Assembly: GCA_963682175.1 (NCBI GenBank)
Contig: OY821786.1
Location: 24,326,501-24,390,500 of the forward strand
Direction: 5' to 3'
DNA from: Triglochin maritima
Lineage: Eukaryota > Streptophyta > Magnoliopsida > Alismatales > Juncaginaceae
Length of the DNA: 64,000 nucleotides
In this document: positions 18,847-31,893 of the stretch, piece by piece
Layout of the letters: each line of letters opens with the position of its first letter
Position numbering within the stretch: the first letter of the stretch is position 1
Position numbers and translations under genes: made by a program
The notes under the pieces: generated by a model
Told to the model about the DNA's origin: nothing
The model's database searches: none
Seen by the model: only the letters and a program-made list of their open reading frames with translations

Positions 18847-19478
18847 TGTTTTTCACTTTCTTATTGTCCCGCGCTCTCTCCTTCTCACTCCTCTCTCTGA
18901 TTCTCCCTTCTATATTCTATCTTCTCTCTCCTTATCCTTCACTCTTCGTCTTCAATCTCCTTCCCTCTCTCTCCTTCTCCTCTACGTCAATACCTTTCCT
19001 TCCCTTTCCTTTTTTCCTTCTCCTTCTCTCTCTTCTTCCTGTTTCTCTCCCCCTCGCTTGCCTTCTCCTCTTGCTTCTCTCCCTCTCTCTCCTTCTCCCT
19101 CCCTCTTTCCTTCTCTCCTTCCCTTCCAGCCCCCTCTTCCTTCTCTCTCTCCTTCTCCATCTAGCTCACTTACCGACTCCCTCACTCTTTCTCCCCCTCT
19201 CCTTCTCTTTATCTCTCTCCTTTTCCTTCATTCACAGTCTCCTTCTCTCTCCTCTCTCTACTTCTCGCTCTAATTCACTCTCTCCCCTTCTCCGTTTCAC
19301 TCCCTCCTTATCTCTCCCTCTCTCTCCTTCTCTGTTGTTCTCTCTACTTCTCCATCTCTCCTTGCCCTTCTCACTCCCTCCCCCTCTGTCCACCTCTCCA
19401 TCTCTCCCTCTCTCCTTGTTTCCCCATTTCCTTCTCTCTCGTCCTACACTCTCCTTCTCTCTCCCCACTCCTTCTCCT
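18847..19478. repeat. Truncated satellite monomer (632 bp)
   Basis: Half-length unit. Sequence passes from CTTGCTTCTCTCCCTC straight to CTCCTTCTCCCTCCCTCTTTCC near 19080-19110, omitting about 600 bp of the monomer. Both breakpoints carry CTCCTTCTCC-like sequence, consistent with misaligned exchange at short homology. Confidence 0.8.
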
Positions 19479-22400
19479 TGTTTTTCACTCTCTTATTGTC
19501 CCGCGCTCTCTCCTTCTCACTCCTCTCTCTGATTCTCCCTTCTATCTTCTATCTTCTCTCTCCTTATCCTTCACTCTTCGTCTTCAATCTCCTTCCCTCT
19601 CTCTCTCTCCTTCTCCTCTACTTCAATACCTCTCCTTCCCTTTCCCTTTTTCCTTCTCCTTCTCTCTCTTCTTCCTCTCTCTCTCTCTCTCTCCCTCGCT
19701 TGCCTTCTCCTCTTGCTTCTCTCCCTCCCTCTCCTTCTCCTTCCCATCTCCGCTCTTCTCCCCCTCTCCGTCTCCTCCTCTCTCCGTCTTCCTCCTTCCC
19801 CCTCCATCTCCCTCTACTTCTCTCTCCTTGTCCATCTCTCTCCCCCTCCTCTCTCGCTCTACTCCTTCTTCTACCCTCTTTCCTCCTCCTCTATCTCTCC
19901 TCTCTTCGTCTCCTTCTCCTTCTCGCTCTCCTCCCCTCCCACTCCCATTGTCCTTCTCTCTCCCTCTCCTATCCACTCTCCCATTCTCCTTCTCTCTGCG
20001 TGCCCTTATTCTTCTCTCCGTCGTTCTCCTTCTCTCTCCTTGTCCTCTCTCTTGTTCTCCTTCTCATCTCCTTCTTCTTCTCCTCCTCCTCCTCTCTCCT
20101 TCTTCTCCCTCCTCCTCCTCTTCCTCCTCTCTCTCCTTCTCTTTCTCTCATCCCTCTCCTTCTCCTTCGCTTGTCCTTCTCTCTCCTCCTCCCTCTTCTT
20201 TTCCTCTCCGTCACCTTCACTCTCTCTCACTCCTCTCGTTCTCCTTCCCTCTCCCCCTTCTCTGTCTCTCTATTCCTCTCTCTCCTTACCTTTTATCTCT
20301 ACTTCTCCTTCTCCCTCCCTCTTTCCTTCTCTCTCTCCTTCCAGTCCCCTCTTCCTTCTCTCTCTCCTTCTCCATCTACCTCACTTACCGACTCCCTCAC
20401 TCTTTCTCCCCCTCTCCTTCTCTTTCTCTCTCTCCTTTTCCTTCATTCACAGTCTCCTTCTCTCTCCTCTCTCTACTTCTCGCTCTAATTCACTCTCTCC
20501 CCTTCTCCGTTTCACTCCCTCCTTATCTCTCCCTCTCTCTCCTTCTCTATTGTTCTCTCTACTTCTCCATCTCTCCTTGCCCTTCTCACTCCCTCCCCCT
20601 CTGTCCACCTCTCCTCTCTCTCCTTCTCCTTCTACCTCTCTCCATCTCTCCCTCTCTCCTTGTTTCCCCATTTCCTTCTCTCTCCTTCTCTCTCCCCACT
20701 CCTTCTCCTTGTTTTTCACTCTCTTATTGTCCCGCGCTCTCTCCTTCTCACTCCTCTCTCTGATTCTCCCTTCTATCTTCTATCTTCTCTCTCCTTATCC
20801 TTCACTCTTCGTCTTCAATCTCCTTCCCTCTCTCTCCTTCTCCTCTACTTCAATACCTCTCCTTCCCTTTCCCTTTTTCCTTCTCCTTCTCTCTCTTCTT
20901 CCTGTCTCTCTCTCTCCCTCGCTTGCCTTCTCCTCTTGCTTCTCTCCCTCCCTCTCCTTCTCCTTCCCATCTCCGCTCTTCTCCCCCTCTCCGTCTCCTC
21001 CTCTCTCCGTCTTCCTCCTTCCCCCTCCATCTCCCTCTACTTCTCTCTCCTTGTCCATCTCTCTCCCCCTCCTCTCTCACTCTGTCGTACTCTCTCGCTC
21101 TCCTCCTTCTTCTCCCCTCTTTCCTCCTCCTCTATCTCTCCTCTCTCCGTCTCCTTCTCCTTCTCGCTCTCCTCCCCTCCCACTCCCATTGTCCTTCTCT
21201 CTCCCTCTCCTATCCACTCTCCCCTTCTCCTTCTCTCTGCGTGCCCTTATTCTTCTCTCCGTCGTTCTCCTTCTCTCTCCTTGTCCTCTCTCTTGTTCTC
21301 CTTCTCATCTCCTTCTTCTTCTCCTCCTCCTCCTCTCTCCTTCTTCTCCCTCCTCCTCCTCTTCCTCCTCTCTCTCCTTCTCTTTCTCTCATCCCTCTCC
21401 ATCTCCTTCGCTTGTCCTTCTCTCTCCTCCTCCCTCTTCTTTTCCTCTCCGTCACCTTCACTCTCTCTCACTCCTCTCGTTCTCCTTCCTTCTCCCCCTT
21501 CTCCGTCTCTCTATTCCTCTCTCTCCTTACCTTTTATCTCTACTTCTCCTTCTCCCTCCCTCTTTCCTTCTCTCCTTCCCTTCCAGTCCCCTCTTCCTTC
21601 TCTCTCTCCTTCTCCATCTAGCTCACTTACCGACTCCCTCACTCTTTCTCCCCCTCTCCTTCTCTTTCTCTCTCTCCTTTTCCTTCATTCACAGTCTCCT
21701 TCTCTCTCCTCTCTCTACTTCTCGCTCTAATTCACTCTCTCCCCTTCTCCGTTTCACTCCCTCCTTATCTCTCCCTCTCTCTCCTTCTCTATTGTTCTCT
21801 CTACTTCTCCATCTCTCCTTGCCCTTCTCACTCCCTCCCCCTCTGTCCACCTCTCCTCTCTCTCCTTCTCCTTCTACCTCTCTCCATCTCTCCCTCTCTC
21901 CTTGTTTCCCCATTTCCTTCTCTCTCGTCCTACACTCTCCTTCTCTCTCCCCACTCCTTCTCCTTGTTTTTCACTCTCTTATTGTCCCGCGCTCTCTCCT
22001 TCTCACTCCTCTCTCTGATTCTCCCTTCTATCTTCTATCTTCTCTCTCCTTATCCTTCACTCTTCGTCTTCAATCTCCTTCCCTCTCTCTCCTTCTCCTC
22101 TACTTCAATACCTCTCCTTCCCTTCCCCTTTTTCCTTCTCCTTCTCTCTCTTCTTCCTGTCTCTCTCTCTCCCTCGCTTGCCTTCTCCTCTTGCTTCTCT
22201 CCCTCCCTCTCCTTCTCCTTCCCATCTCCGCTCTTCTCCCCCTCTCCGTCTCCTCCTCTCTCCGTCTTCCTCCTTCCCCCTCCATCTCCCTCTACTTCTC
22301 TCTCCTTGTCCATCTCTCTCCCCCTCCTCTCTCACTCTGTCGTACTCTCTCGCTCTCCTCCTTCTTCTCCCCTCTTTCCTCCTCCTCTATCTCTCCTCTC

Positions 22401-22870
22401 TTCGTCTCCTTCTTCTTCTCGCTCTCCTCCCCTCCCACTCCCATTGTCCTTCTCTCTCCCTCTCCTATCCACTCTCCCCTTCTCCTTCTCTCTGCGTGCC
22501 CTTATTCTTCTCTCCGTCGTTCTCCTTCTCTCTCCTTCTCTCTTGTTCTCCTTCTCATCTCCTTCTTCTTCTCCTCCTCCTCCTCCTCTCTCCTTCTTCT
22601 CCCTCCTCCTCCTCTTCCTCCTCTCTCTCCTTCTCGTTCTCTCATCCCTCTCCTTCTCCTTCGCTTGTCCTTCTCTCTCCTCCTCCCTCTTCTTTTCCTC
22701 TCCGTCACCTTCACTCTCTCTCACTCCTCTCGTTCTCCTTCCCTCACCCCTTCTCCGTCTCTCTATTCCTCTCTCTCCTTACCTTTTATCTCTACTTCTC
22801 CTTCTCCCTCCCACTTTCCTTCTCTCCTTGCCTTCCAGCCCCCTCTTCCTTCTCTCTCTCCTTCTCCATC

Positions 22871-23509
22871 TAGCTCACTTACCGACTCCCTCACTCTTTC
22901 TCCCCCTCTCCTTCTCTTTATCTCTCTCCTTTTCCTTCATTAACAGTCTCCTTCTCTCTCCTCTCTCTACTTCTCGCTCTAATTCACTCTCTCCCCTTCT
23001 CCGTTTCACTCCCTCCTTATCTCTCCCTCTCTCTCCTTCTCTGTTGTTCTCTCTACTTCTCCATCTCTCCTTGCCCTTCTCACTCCCTCCCCCTCTGACC
23101 ACCTCTCCTCTCTCTCCTTCTCCTTCTACCTCTCTCCCTCTCTCGCTCTCCGTCGTTCTCCTTCTCTCTCCTTGTCCTCTCTCTTGTTCTCCTTCTCATC
23201 TCCTTCTTCTTCTCCTCCTCCTCCTCTCTCCTTCTTCTCCCTCCTCCTCCTCTTCCTCCTCTCTCTCCTTCTCTTTCTCTCATCCCTCTCCTTCTCCTTC
23301 GCTTGTCCTTCTCTCTCCTCCTCCCTCTTCTTTTCCTCTCCGTCACCTTCACTCTCTCTCACTCCTCTCGTTCTCCTTCCCTCTCCCCCTTCTCCGTCTC
23401 TCTATTCCTCTCTCTCCTTACCTTTTATCTCTACTTCTCCTTCTCCCTCCCTCTTTCCTTCTCTCCTTCCCTTCCAGTCCCCTCTTCCTTCTCTCTCTCC
23501 TTCTCCATC
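22871..23509. repeat. Extra partial satellite monomer (about 639 bp)
   Basis: Successive TAGCTCACTTACCGAC marks lie only about 639 bp apart here, and the T-run phase mark is missing. The junction is at about 23140-23150, where CTACCTCTCTCCCTCTCTCG jumps to CTCTCCGTCGTTCTCC. About 610 bp of the normal monomer are missing at the join. Confidence 0.8.
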
Positions 23510-26500
23510 TAGCTCACTTACCGACTCCCTCACTCTTTCTCCCCCTCTCCTTCTCTTTCTCTCTCTCCTTTTCGTTCATTCACAGTCTCCTTCTCTCTCC
23601 TCTCTCTACTTCTCGCTCTAATTCACTCTCTCATCTTCTCCGTTTCACTCCCTCCTTATCTCTCCCTCTCTCTCCTTCTCTATTGTTCTCTCTACTTATC
23701 CATCTCTCCTTGCCCTTCTCACTCCCTCCCCCTCTGTCCACCTCTCCTCTCTCTCCTTCTCCTTCTACCTCTCTCCATCTCTCCCTCTCTCCTTGTTTCC
23801 CCATTTCCTTCTCTCTCGTCCTACACTCTCCTTCTCTCTCCCCACTCCTTCTCCTTGTTTTTCACTCTCTTATTGTCCCGCGCTCTCTCATTCTCACTCC
23901 TCTCTCTGATTCTCCCTTCTATCTTCTATCTTCTCTCTCCTTATCCTTCACTCTTCGTCTTCAATCTCCTTCCCTCTCTCTCCTTCTCCTCTACTTCAAT
24001 ACCTCTCCTTCCCTTTCCCATTTTCCTTCTCCTTCTCTCTCTTCTTCCTGTCTCTCTCTCTCCCTCGCTTGCCTTCTCCTCTTGCTTCTCTCCCTCCCTC
24101 TCCTTCTCCTTCCCATCTCCGCTCTTCTCCCCCTCTCCGTCTCCTCCTCTCTCCGTCTTCCTCCTTCCCCTCCATCTCCCTCTACTTCTCTCTCCTTGTC
24201 CATCTCTCTCCCCCTCCTCTCTCACTCTGTCGTACTCTCTCGCTCTCCTCCTTCTTCTCCCCTCTTTCCTCCTCCTCTATCTCTCCTCTCTTCGTCTCCT
24301 TCTCCTTCTCGCTCTCCTCCCCTCCCACTCCCATTGTCCTTCTCTCTCCCTCTCCTATCCACTCTCCCCTTCTCCTTCTCTCTGCGTGCCCTTATTCTTC
24401 TCTCCGTCGTTCTCCTTCTCTCTCCTTGTCCTCTCTCTTGTTCTCCTTCTCATCTCCTTCTTCTTCTCCTCCTCCTCCTCTCTCCTTCTTCTCCCTCCTC
24501 CTCCTCCTCCTCCTCCTCTCTCTCCTTCTCTTTCTCTCATCCCTCTCCTTCTCCTTCGCTTGTCCTTCTCTCTCCTCCTCCCTCTTCTTTTCCTCTCCGT
24601 CACCTTCACTCTCTCTCACTCCTCTCGTTCTCCTTCCCTCTCCCCCTTCTCCGTCTCTCTATTCCTCTCTCTCTCCTTACCTTTTATCTCTACTTCTCCT
24701 TCTCCCTCCCTCTTTCCTTCTCTCCTTCCCTTCCAGTCCCCTCTTCCTTCTCTCTCTCCTTCTCCATCTACCTCACTTACCGACTCCCTCACTCTTTCTC
24801 CCCCTCTCCTTCTCTTTCTCTCTCTCCTTTTCCTTCATTCACAGTCTCCTTCTCTCTCCTCTCTCTACTTCTCGCTCTAATTCACTCTCTCCCCTTCTCC
24901 GTTTCACTCCCTCCTTATCTCTCCCTCTCTCTCCTTCTCTATTGTTCTCTCTACTTCTCCATCTCTCCTTGCCCTTCTCACTCCCTCCCCCTCTGTCCAC
25001 CTCTCCTCTCTCTCCTTCTCCTTCTACCTCTCTCCATCTCTCCCTCTCTCCTTGTTTCCCCATTTCCTTCTCTCTCCTTCTCTCTCCCCACTCCTTCTCC
25101 TTGTTTTTCACTCTCTTATTGTCCCGCGCTCTCTCCTTCTCACTCCTCTCTCTGATTCTCCCTTCTATCTTCTATCTTCTCTCTCCTTATCCTTCACTCT
25201 TCGTCATCAATCTCCTTCCCTCTCTCTCCTTCTCCTCTACTTCAATACCTCTCCTTCCCTTTCCCTTTTTCCTTCTCCTTCTCTCTCTTCTTCCTGTCTC
25301 TCTCTCTCCCTCGCTTGCCTTCTCCTCTTGCTTCTCTCCCTCCCTCTCCTTCTCCTTCCCATCTCCGCTCTTCTCCCCCTCTCCGTCTCCTCCTCTCTCC
25401 GTCTTCCTCCTTCCCCTCCATCTCCCTCTACTTCTCTCTCCTTGTCCATCTCTCTCCCCCTCCTCTCTCACTCTGTCGTACTCTCTCGCTCTCCTCCTTC
25501 TTCTCCCCTCTTTCCTCCTCCTCTATCTCTCCTCTCTTCGTCTCCTTCTCCTTCTCGCTCTCCTCCCCTCCCACTCCCATTGTCCTTCTCTGTCCCTCTC
25601 CTATCCACTCTCCCCTTCTCCTTCTCTCTGCGTGCCCTTATTCTTCTCTCCGTCGTTCTCCTTCTCTCTCCTTGTCCTATCTCTTGTTCTCCTTCTCATC
25701 TCCTTCTTCTTCTCCTCCTCCTCTCTCCTTCTTCTCCCTCCTCCTCCTCCTCTCTCTCCTTCTCTTTCTCTCATCCCTCTCCTTCTCCTTCGCTTGTCCT
25801 TCTCTCTCCTCCTCCCTCTTCTTTTCCTCTCCGTCACCTTCACTCTCTCTCACTCCTCTCGTTCTCCTTCCCTCTCCCCCTTCTCCGTCTCTCTATTCCT
25901 CTCTCTCCTTACCTTTTATCTCTACTTCTCCTTCTCCCTCCCTCTTTCCTTCTCTCCTTCCCTTCCAGTCCCCTCTTCTTTCTCTCTCTCCTTCTCCATC
26001 TAGCTCACTTACCGACTCCCTCACTCTTTCTCCCCCTCTCCTTCTCTTTCTCTCTCTCCTTTTCCTTCATTCACAGTCTCCTTCTCTCTCCTCTCTCTAC
26101 TTCTCGCTCTAATTCACTCTCTCCCCTTCTCCGTTTCACTCCCTCCTTATCTCTCCCTCTCTCTCCTTCTCTATTGTTCTCTCTACTTCTCCATCTCTCC
26201 TTGCCCTTCTCACTCCCTCCCCCTCTGTCCACCTCTCCTCTCTCTCCTTCTCCTTCTACCTCTCTCCATCTCTCCCTCTCTCCTTGTTTCCCCATTTCCT
26301 TCTCTCTCGTCCTACACTCTCCTTCTCTCTCCCCACTCCTTCTCCTTGTTTTTCACTCTCTTATTGTCCCGCGCTCTCTCCTTCTCACTCCTCTCTCTGA
26401 TTCTCCCTTCTATCTTCTGTCTTCTCTCTCCTTATCCTTCACTCTTCGTCTTCAATCTCCTTCCCTCTCTCTCCTTCTCCTCTACTTCAATACCTCTCCT

Positions 26501-29500
26501 TCCCTTTCCCTTTTTCCTTCTCCTTCTCTCTCTTCTTCCTGTCTCTCTCTCTCCCTCGCTTGCCTTCTCCTCTTTGTTCTCTCCCTCCCTCTCCTTCTCC
26601 TTCCCATCTCCGCTCTTCTCCCCCTCTCCGTCTCCTCCTCTCTCCGTCTTCCTCCTTCCCCCTCCATCTCCCTCTACTTCTCTCTCCTTGTCCATCTCTC
26701 TCCCCCTCCTCTCTCACTCTGTCGTACTCTCTCGCTCTCCTCCTTCTTCTCCCCTCTTTCCTCCTCCTCTATCTCTCCTCTCTTCGTCTCCTTCTCCTTC
26801 TCGCTCTCCTCCCCTCCCACTCCAATTGTCCTTCTCTCTCCCTCTCCTATCCACTCTCCCCTTCTCCTTCTCTCTGCGTGCCCTTATTCTTCTCTCCGTC
26901 GTTCTCCTTCTCTCTCCTTGTCCTCTCTCTTGTTCTCCTTCTCATCTCCTTCTTCTTCTCCTCCTCCTCTCTCCCTCTTCTCCCTCCTCCTCCTCTTCCT
27001 CCTCTCTCTCCTTCTCTTTCTCTCATCCCTCTCCTTCTCCTTCGCTTGTCCTTCTCTCTCCTCCTCCCTCTTCTTTTCCTCTCCGTCACCTTCACTCTCT
27101 CTCACTCCTCTCGTTCTCCTTCCCTCTCCCCCTTCTCCGTCTCTCTATTCCTCTCTCTCCTTACCTTTTATCTCTACTTCTCCTTCTCCCTCCCTCTTTC
27201 CTTCTCTCCTTCCCTTCCAGTCCCCTCTTCCTTCTCTCTCTCCTTCTCCATCTAGCTCACTTACCGACTCCCTCACTCTTTCTCCCCCTCTCCTTCTCTT
27301 TCTCTCTCTCCTTTTCCTTCATTCACAGTCTCCTTCTCTCTCCTCTCTCTACTTCTCGCTCTAATTCACTCTCTCCCCTTCTCCGTTTCACTCCCTCCTT
27401 ATCTCTCCCTCTCTCTCCTTCTCTATTGTTCTCTCTACTTCTCCATCTCTCCTTGCCCTTCTCACTCCCTCCCCCTCTGTCCACCTCTCCTCTCTCTCCT
27501 TCTCCTTCTACCTCTCTCCATCTCTCCCTCTCTCCTTGTTTCCCTATTTCCTTCTCTCTCGTCCTACACTCTCCTTCTCTCTCCCCACTCCTTCTCCTTG
27601 TTTTTCACTCTCTTATTGTCCCGCGCTCTCTCCTTCTCACTCCTCTCTCTGATTCTCCCTTCTATCTTCTATCTTCTCTCTCCTTATCCTTCACTCTTCG
27701 TCTTCAATCTCCTTCCCTCTCTCTCCTTCTCCTCTACTTCAATACCTCTCCTTCCCTTTCCCTTTTTCCTTCTCCTTCTCTCTCTTCTTCCTGTCTCTCT
27801 CTCTCCCTCGCTTGCCTTCTCCTCTTGCTTCTCTCCCTCCCTCCCCTTCTCCTTCCCATCTCCGCTCTTCTCCCCCTCTCCGTCTCCTCCTCTCTCCGTC
27901 TTCCTCCTTCCCCCTCCATCTCCCTCTACTTCTCTCTCCTTGTCCATCTCTCTCCCCCTCCTCTCTCACTATGTCGTACTCTCTCGCTCTCCTCCTTCTT
28001 CTCCCCTCTTTCCTCCTCCTCTATCTCTCCTCTCTTCGTCTCCTTCTCCTTCTCGCTCTCCTCCCCTCCCACTCCCATTGTCCTTCTCTCTCCCTCTCCT
28101 ATCCACTCTCCCCTTCTCCTTCTCTCTGCGTGCCCTTATTCTTCTCTCCGTCGTTCTCCTTCTCTCTCCTTGTCCTCTCTCTTGTTCTCCTTCTCATCTC
28201 CTTCTTCTTCTCCTCCTCCTCCTCTCTCCTTCTTCTCCCTCCTCCTCCTCCTCTCTCTCCTTCTCTTTCTCTCATCCCTCTCCTTCGCTTGTCCTTCTCT
28301 CTCCTCCTCCCTCTTCTTTTCCTCTCCGTCACCTTCACTCTCTCTCACTCCTCTCGTTCTCCTTCCCTCTCCCCCTTCTCCGTCTCTCTATTCCTCTCTC
28401 TCCTTACCTTTTATCTCTACTTCTCCTTCTCCCTCCCTCTTTCCTTCTCTCCTTCCCTTCCAGTCCCCTCTTCCTTCTCTCTCTCCTTCTCCATCTAGCT
28501 CACTTACCGACTCCCTCACTCTTTCTCCCCCTCTCCTTCTCTTTCTCTCTCTCCTTTTCCTTCATTCACAGTCTCCTTCTCTCTCCTCTCTCTACTTCTC
28601 GCTCTAATTCACTCTCTCCCCTTCTCCGTTTCACTCCCTCCTTATCTCTCCCTCTCTCTCCTTCTCTATTGTTCTCTCTACTTCTCCATCTCTCCTTGCC
28701 CTTCTCACTCCCTCCCCCTCTGTCCACCTCTCCTCTCTCTCCTTCTCCTTCTACCTCTCTCCATCTCTCCCTCTCTCCTTGTTTCCCCATTTCCTTCTCT
28801 CTCGTCCTACACTCTCCTTCTCTCTCCCCACTCCTTCTCCTTGTTTTTCACTCTCTTATTGTCCCGCGCTCTCTCCTTCTCACTCCTCTCTCTGATTCTC
28901 CCTTCTATCTTCTATCTTCTCTCTCCTTATCCTTCACTCTTCGTCTTCAATCTCCTTCCCTCTCTCTCCTTCTCCTCTACTTCAATACCTCTCCTTCCCT
29001 TCCCCTTTTTCCTTCTCCTTCTCTCTCTTCTTCCTGTCTCTCTCTCTCCCTCGCTTGCCTTCTCCTCTTGCTTCTCTCCCTCCCTCTCCTTCTCCTTCCC
29101 ATCTCCGCTCTTCTCCCCCTCTCCGTCTCCTCCTCTCTCCGTCTTCCTCCTTCCCCCTCCATCTCCCTCTACTTCTCTCTCCTTGTCCATCTCTCTCCCC
29201 CTCCTCTCTCACTCTGTCGTACTCTCTCGCTCTCCTCCTTCTTCTCCCCTCTTTCCTCCTCCTCTATCTCTCCTCTCTTCGTCTCCTTCTTCTTCTCGCT
29301 CTCCTCCCCTCCCACTCCCATTGTCCTTCTCTCTCCCTCTCCTATCCACTCTCCCCTTCTCCTTCTCTCTGCGTGCCCTTATTCTTCTCTCCGTCGTTCT
29401 CCTTCTCTCTCCTTCTCTCTTGTTCTCCTTCTCATCTCCTTCTTCTTCTCCTCCTCCTCCTCTCTCCTTCTTCTCCCTCCTCCTCCTCTTCCTCCTCTCT

Positions 29501-31329
29501 CTCCTTCTCGTTCTCTCATCCCTCTCCTTCTCCTTCGCTTGTCCTTCTCTCTCCTCCTCCCTCTTCTTTTCCTCTCCGTCACCTTCACTCTCTCTCACTC
29601 CTCTCGTTCTCCTTCCCTCACCCCTTCTCCGTCTCTCTATTCCTCTCTCTCCTTACCTTTTATCTCTACTTCTCCTTCTCCCTCCCTCTTTCCTTCTCTC
29701 CTTCCCTTCCAGTCCCCTCTTCCTTCTCTCTCTCCTTCTCCATCTAGCTCACTTACCGACTCCCTCACTCTTTCTCCCCCTCTCCTTCTCTTTCTCTCTC
29801 TCCTTTTCCTTCATTCACAGTCTCCTTCTCTCTCCTCTCTCTACTTCTCGCTCTAATTCACTCTCTCCCCTTCTCCGTTTCACTCCCTCCTTATCTCTCC
29901 CTCTCTCTCCTTCTCTATTGTTCTCTCTACTTCTCCATCTCTCCTTGCCCTTCTCACTCCCTCCCCCTCTGTCCACCTCTCCTCTCTCTCCTTCTCCTTC
30001 TACCTCTCTCCATCTCTCCCTCTCTCCTTGTTTCCCCATTTCCTTCTCTCTCGTCCTACACTCTCCTTCTCTCTCCCCACTCCTTCTCCTTGTTTTTCAC
30101 TCTCTTATTGTCCCGCGCTCTCTCCTTCTCACTCCTCTCTCTGATTCTCCCTTCTATCTTCTATCTTCTCTCTCCTTATCCTTCACTCTTCGTCTTCAAT
30201 CTCCTTCCCTCTCTCTCCTTCTCCTCTACTTCAATACCTCTCCTTCCCTTTCCCTTTTTCCTTCTCCTTCTCTCTCTTCTTCCTGTCTCTCTCTCTCCCT
30301 CGCTTGCCTTCTCCTCTTGCTTCTCTCCCTCCCTCCCCTTCTCCTTCCCATCTCCGCTCTTCTCCCCCTCTCCGTCTCCTCCTCTCTCCGTCTTCCTCCT
30401 TCCCCCTCCATCTCCCTCTACTTCTCTCTCCTTGTCCATCTCTCTCCCCCTCCTCTCTCACTATGTCGTACTCTCTCGCTCTCCTCCTTCTTCTCCCCTC
30501 TTTCCTCCTCCTCTATCTCTCCTCTCTTCGTCTCCTTCTCCTTCTCGCTCTCCTCCCCTCCCACTCCCATTGTCCTTCTCTCTCCCTCTCCTATCCACTC
30601 TCCCCTTCTCCTTCTCTCTGCGTGCCCTTATTCTTCTCTCCGTCGTTCTCCTTCTCTCCCCTTGTCCTCTCTCTTGTTCTCCTTCTCATCTCCTTCTTCT
30701 TCTCCTCCTCCTCCTCTCTCCTTCTTCTCCCTCCTCCTCCTCCTCTCTCTCCTTCTCTTTCTCTCATCCCTCTCCTTCGCTTGTCCTTCTCTCTCCTCCT
30801 CCCTCTTCTTTTCCTCTCCGTCACCTTCACTCTCTCTCACTCCTCTCGTTCTCCTTCCCTCTCCCCCTTCTCCGTCTCTCTATTCCTCTCTCTCCTTACC
30901 TTTTATCTCTACTTCTCCTTCTCCCTCCCTCTTTCCTTCTCTCCTTCCCTTCCAGTCCCCTCTTCCTTCTCTCTCTCCTTCTCCATCTAGCTCACTTACC
31001 GACTCCCTCACTCTTTCTCCCCCTCTCCTTCTCTTTCTCTCTCTCCTTTTCCTTCATTCACAGTCTCCTTCTCTCTCCTCTCTCTACTTCTGGCTCTAAT
31101 TCACTCTCTCTCCTTCTCCGTTTCACTCCCTCCTTATCTCTCCCTCTCTCCCCTTCTCTATTGTTCTCTCTACTTCTCCATCTCTCCTTGCCCTTCTCAC
31201 TCCCTCCCCCTCTGTCCACCTCTCCTCTCTCTCCTTCTCCTTCTACCTCTCTCCATCTCTCCCTCTCTCCTTGTTTCCCCATTTCCTTCTCTCTCGTCCT
31301 ACACTCTCCTTCTCTCTCCCCACTCCTCC

Positions 31330-31893
31330 TTGTTTTTCACTCTCTTATTGTCCCGCGCTCTCTCCTTCTCACTCCTCTCTCTGATTCTCCCTTCTATCTT
31401 CTATCTTCTCTCTCCTTATCCTTTCACTCTTCGTCTTCAATCTCCTTCCCTCTCTCTCCTTACCTTTTATCTCTACTTCTTCTTCTCCCTCCCTCTTTCC
31501 TTCTCTCCTTCCCTTCCAGTCCCCTCTTCCTTCTCTCTCTCCTTCTCCATCTAGCTCACTTACCGACTCCCTCACTCTTTCTCCCCCTCTCCTTCTCTTT
31601 CTCTCTCTCCTTTTCCTTCATTCACAGTCTCCTTCGCTCTCCTCTCTCTACTTCTCGCTCTAATTCACTCTCTCCCCTTCTCCGTTTCACTCCCTCCTTA
31701 TCTCTCCCTCTCTCTCCTCTATTGTTCTCTCTACTTCTCCATCTCTCCTTGCCCTTCTCACTCCCTCCCCCTCTGTCCACCTCTCCTCTCTCTCCTTCTC
31801 CTTCTACCTCTCTCCATCTCTCCCTCTCTCCTTGTTTCCCCATTTCCTTCTCTCTCGTCCTACACTCTCCTTCTCTCTCCCCACTCCTTCTCC
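31330..31893. repeat. Truncated satellite monomer (564 bp)
   Basis: Near 31455 the sequence goes from CCTTCCCTCTCTCTCCTT directly into ACCTTTTATCTCTACTTC, dropping about 690 bp. The shared CTCTCTCTCCTT at both ends of the missing segment is the likely exchange point. The first copy of the right-block variant TTCGCTCTCC lies in this unit, at about 31632. Confidence 0.85.

Larger units (their letters stand above)
18662..31329. repeat. Polypyrimidine satellite array, middle block
   Basis: Monomers of the same family. Phase marks at 18847, 19479, 20709, 21964, 23855, 25101, 26346, 27598, 28841 and 30090. Regular spacings are 1230-1255 bp; exceptions are 632 bp (18847-19478) and 1891 bp (21964-23854, which holds an extra partial unit). 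The diagnostic states are CACTCTTTCTCC, TTTCCCCATTTCC and CACAGTCTCCTTCTCTCTCC. Shared private variants show local exchange: monomers at 27598 and 30090 share ACTATGTCGTA and a shortened CATCCCTCTCCTTCGCTTG, a lag of 2492 bp. The monomers at 21964 and 28841 share CTTCCCCTTTTT, TCCTTCTTCTTCTCGCTC and TTCCCTCACCCC. No gene or RNA is seen in this stretch. Confidence 0.95.
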
